Source: Pseudomonas sp. SDI
Lineage (GTDB): Bacteria; Pseudomonadota; Gammaproteobacteria; Pseudomonadales; Pseudomonadaceae
Direction: 5' to 3'
Assembly (NCBI RefSeq): GCF_003105155.1
Contig: NZ_QETK01000001.1
Span: 186,001 to 250,000 of the forward strand
Length of the DNA stretch: 64,000 nt
Part shown: positions 63,159 through 64,000 of the stretch, piece after piece
How positions within the stretch are numbered: the stretch's first letter is position 1
How the letters are laid out: each line of letters starts with the position of its first letter
The notes under the pieces: model-generated
The model's input: only the letters and a program-made list of their open reading frames with translations
What the model was told of the DNA's origin: nothing
Database searches by the model: none
Position numbers and translations under genes: made by a program

Positions 63159-63860
63159 ATGCTGCAGTTCGAAAACGTTTCCACCTTCTACGGCAAGATT
63201 CAGGCGCTGCACAGCGTCAACGTCGAGATCCGCCAGGGCGAAATCGTAACCCTGATCGGCGCCAACGGTGCCGGCAAATCCACCCTGCTGATGACCCTCT
63301 GCGGTTCGCCGCAGGCGCACAGCGGCAGCATCCGCTACCTGGGTGAGGAACTGGTCGGGCAGAGTTCGGCGCAGATCATGCGCAAGAGCATTGCCGTGGT
63401 GCCGGAAGGCCGGCGGGTATTTTCCCGGCTGACTGTCGAGGAGAACCTGGCCATGGGCGGGTTCTTCACCGACAAGGGCGACTTCCAGGAGCAGATGGAC
63501 AAGGTCCTGCACCTGTTCCCGCGGCTCAAGGAGCGCTTCAGCCAGCGGGGCGGGACCATGTCCGGCGGTGAACAGCAGATGCTGGCAATCGGCCGCGCGC
63601 TGATGAGCAAGCCCAAACTGCTGTTGCTTGATGAGCCGTCGCTGGGTTTGGCGCCGATCATCATTCAGCAGATCTTCGACATCATCGAACAGCTGCGCCG
63701 CGATGGCGTGACCGTGTTCCTGGTAGAACAGAACGCCAACCAGGCACTGAAGATCGCCGACCGGGCCTACGTACTGGAAAACGGCCGGGTGGTGATGGAA
63801 GGCAGCGGTGAAGCGCTGCTGACCGACCCGAAAGTGCGCGATGCGTATCTGGGTGGTTGA
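63159..63860 (+). CDS. braG: Branched-chain amino acid ABC transporter ATP-binding protein BraG (LivF)
   Basis: A 233-aa ATPase of the LivF type. Walker A GANGAGKSTLL, signature MSGGEQQMLAIGRALM, Walker B LLLLDEPSLGLAP and the LivF-type VEQNANQAL switch are present. It starts directly after the braF stop and is the last gene of the operon. Confidence 0.95.
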   Translation: MLQFENVSTFYGKIQALHSVNVEIRQGEIVTLIGANGAGKSTLLMTLCGSPQAHSGSIRYLGEELVGQSSAQIMRKSIAVVPEGRRVFSRLTVEENLAMGGFFTDKGDFQEQMDKVLHLFPRLKERFSQRGGTMSGGEQQMLAIGRALMSKPKLLLLDEPSLGLAPIIIQQIFDIIEQLRRDGVTVFLVEQNANQALKIADRAYVLENGRVVMEGSGEALLTDPKVRDAYLGG

Positions 63861-63879
63861 TCGCTACTGGTAACACCCG

Positions 63880-63917
63880 AATGCCCTGACTTGCGAGAGT
63901 CGGGGCATTTTTGTTTG
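63880..63917 (+). terminator. Rho-independent terminator after braG
   Basis: An 11-bp stem with one G-T wobble (aatgccctgac / gtcggggcatt) and an 8-nt loop, followed by tttgttt. It is the end of the braCDEFG transcript. Confidence 0.85.
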
Positions 63918-64000
63918 CCGGTGACGCACACCTGATATTTCTGCTAGTTGCTGTAACCTATTCAGGCGCCGAGTATCCAACGACGTAACACGACTAGGGC

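Overview
The window is GC-rich, densely coding chromosomal DNA from a Pseudomonas, most likely of the P. putida group. The evidence is shared gene order (fumC, pap, mnmC, yheU, an RsmI-type CsrA, a short-chain dehydrogenase, DUF3309, actP and its DUF485 partner), the minCDE block beside an lpxL-type acyltransferase and rluA, the bra (liv) branched-chain amino acid transporter, and REP palindromes built on cgcgggac/gcccgctccca cores. The species is not determined. No rRNA, tRNA, CRISPR array, insertion sequence or prophage was seen.

Layout. 0-3.8 kb holds housekeeping genes: a cut-off DsbA-like protein, trhO, a BolA-like protein, a DUF2059 protein and fumC. 3.9-10.1 kb is accessory: two orphan RHS-core proteins with proline-rich PPxY-bearing tails, then (beyond the conserved pap gene) an 801-aa protein with the hallmarks of a MACPF pore-forming domain. 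10.2-19.9 kb holds mnmC, yheU, rsmI, ynfA, a short-chain dehydrogenase, the acetate permease operon, a betaine-binding protein and a GH17 glucan enzyme. 20-31 kb is largely cell envelope and division: an alpha/beta hydrolase coupled to MlaA, a patatin, a lipid A acyltransferase, MinCDE, RluA, ApeB and an MscS-type channel. 31-37.5 kb is a GntR-controlled ABC uptake cluster with a phosphodiesterase-like enzyme and a HAD phosphatase. It resembles aminophosphonate uptake systems and has a candidate Pho box. 37.6-47.7 kb holds a quinone oxidoreductase, Prc protease, an EAL-CBS-GGDEF protein, an XRE regulator pair, the wreck of a hybrid histidine kinase, a YkvA-like protein, an FKBP isomerase, a LysR regulator, CcoM behind two Anr boxes, and small conserved proteins. 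47.9-58.5 kb holds RapA, an MFS carrier, a MucR-like MHYT-GGDEF-EAL protein, a 3-hydroxyisobutyrate dehydrogenase relative, a divergent tubulin/FtsZ-like protein and DUF2288. 58.9-63.9 kb is the braCDEFG operon.

Most notable items: the tubulin/FtsZ-superfamily protein at 55820-57994, with recognisable T1, T3 and T4 nucleotide loops and a possible T7 loop; the MACPF-like protein at 7689-10094; the twin RHS/PPxY proteins; a palindrome made of two perfect opposed DnaA boxes at 44565-44595; two intergenic arrays of heptamers arranged as large inverted repeats; and a candidate Pho-regulated transport cluster. All functional calls rest on reading motifs and gene order by eye. No database search or structure prediction was run.
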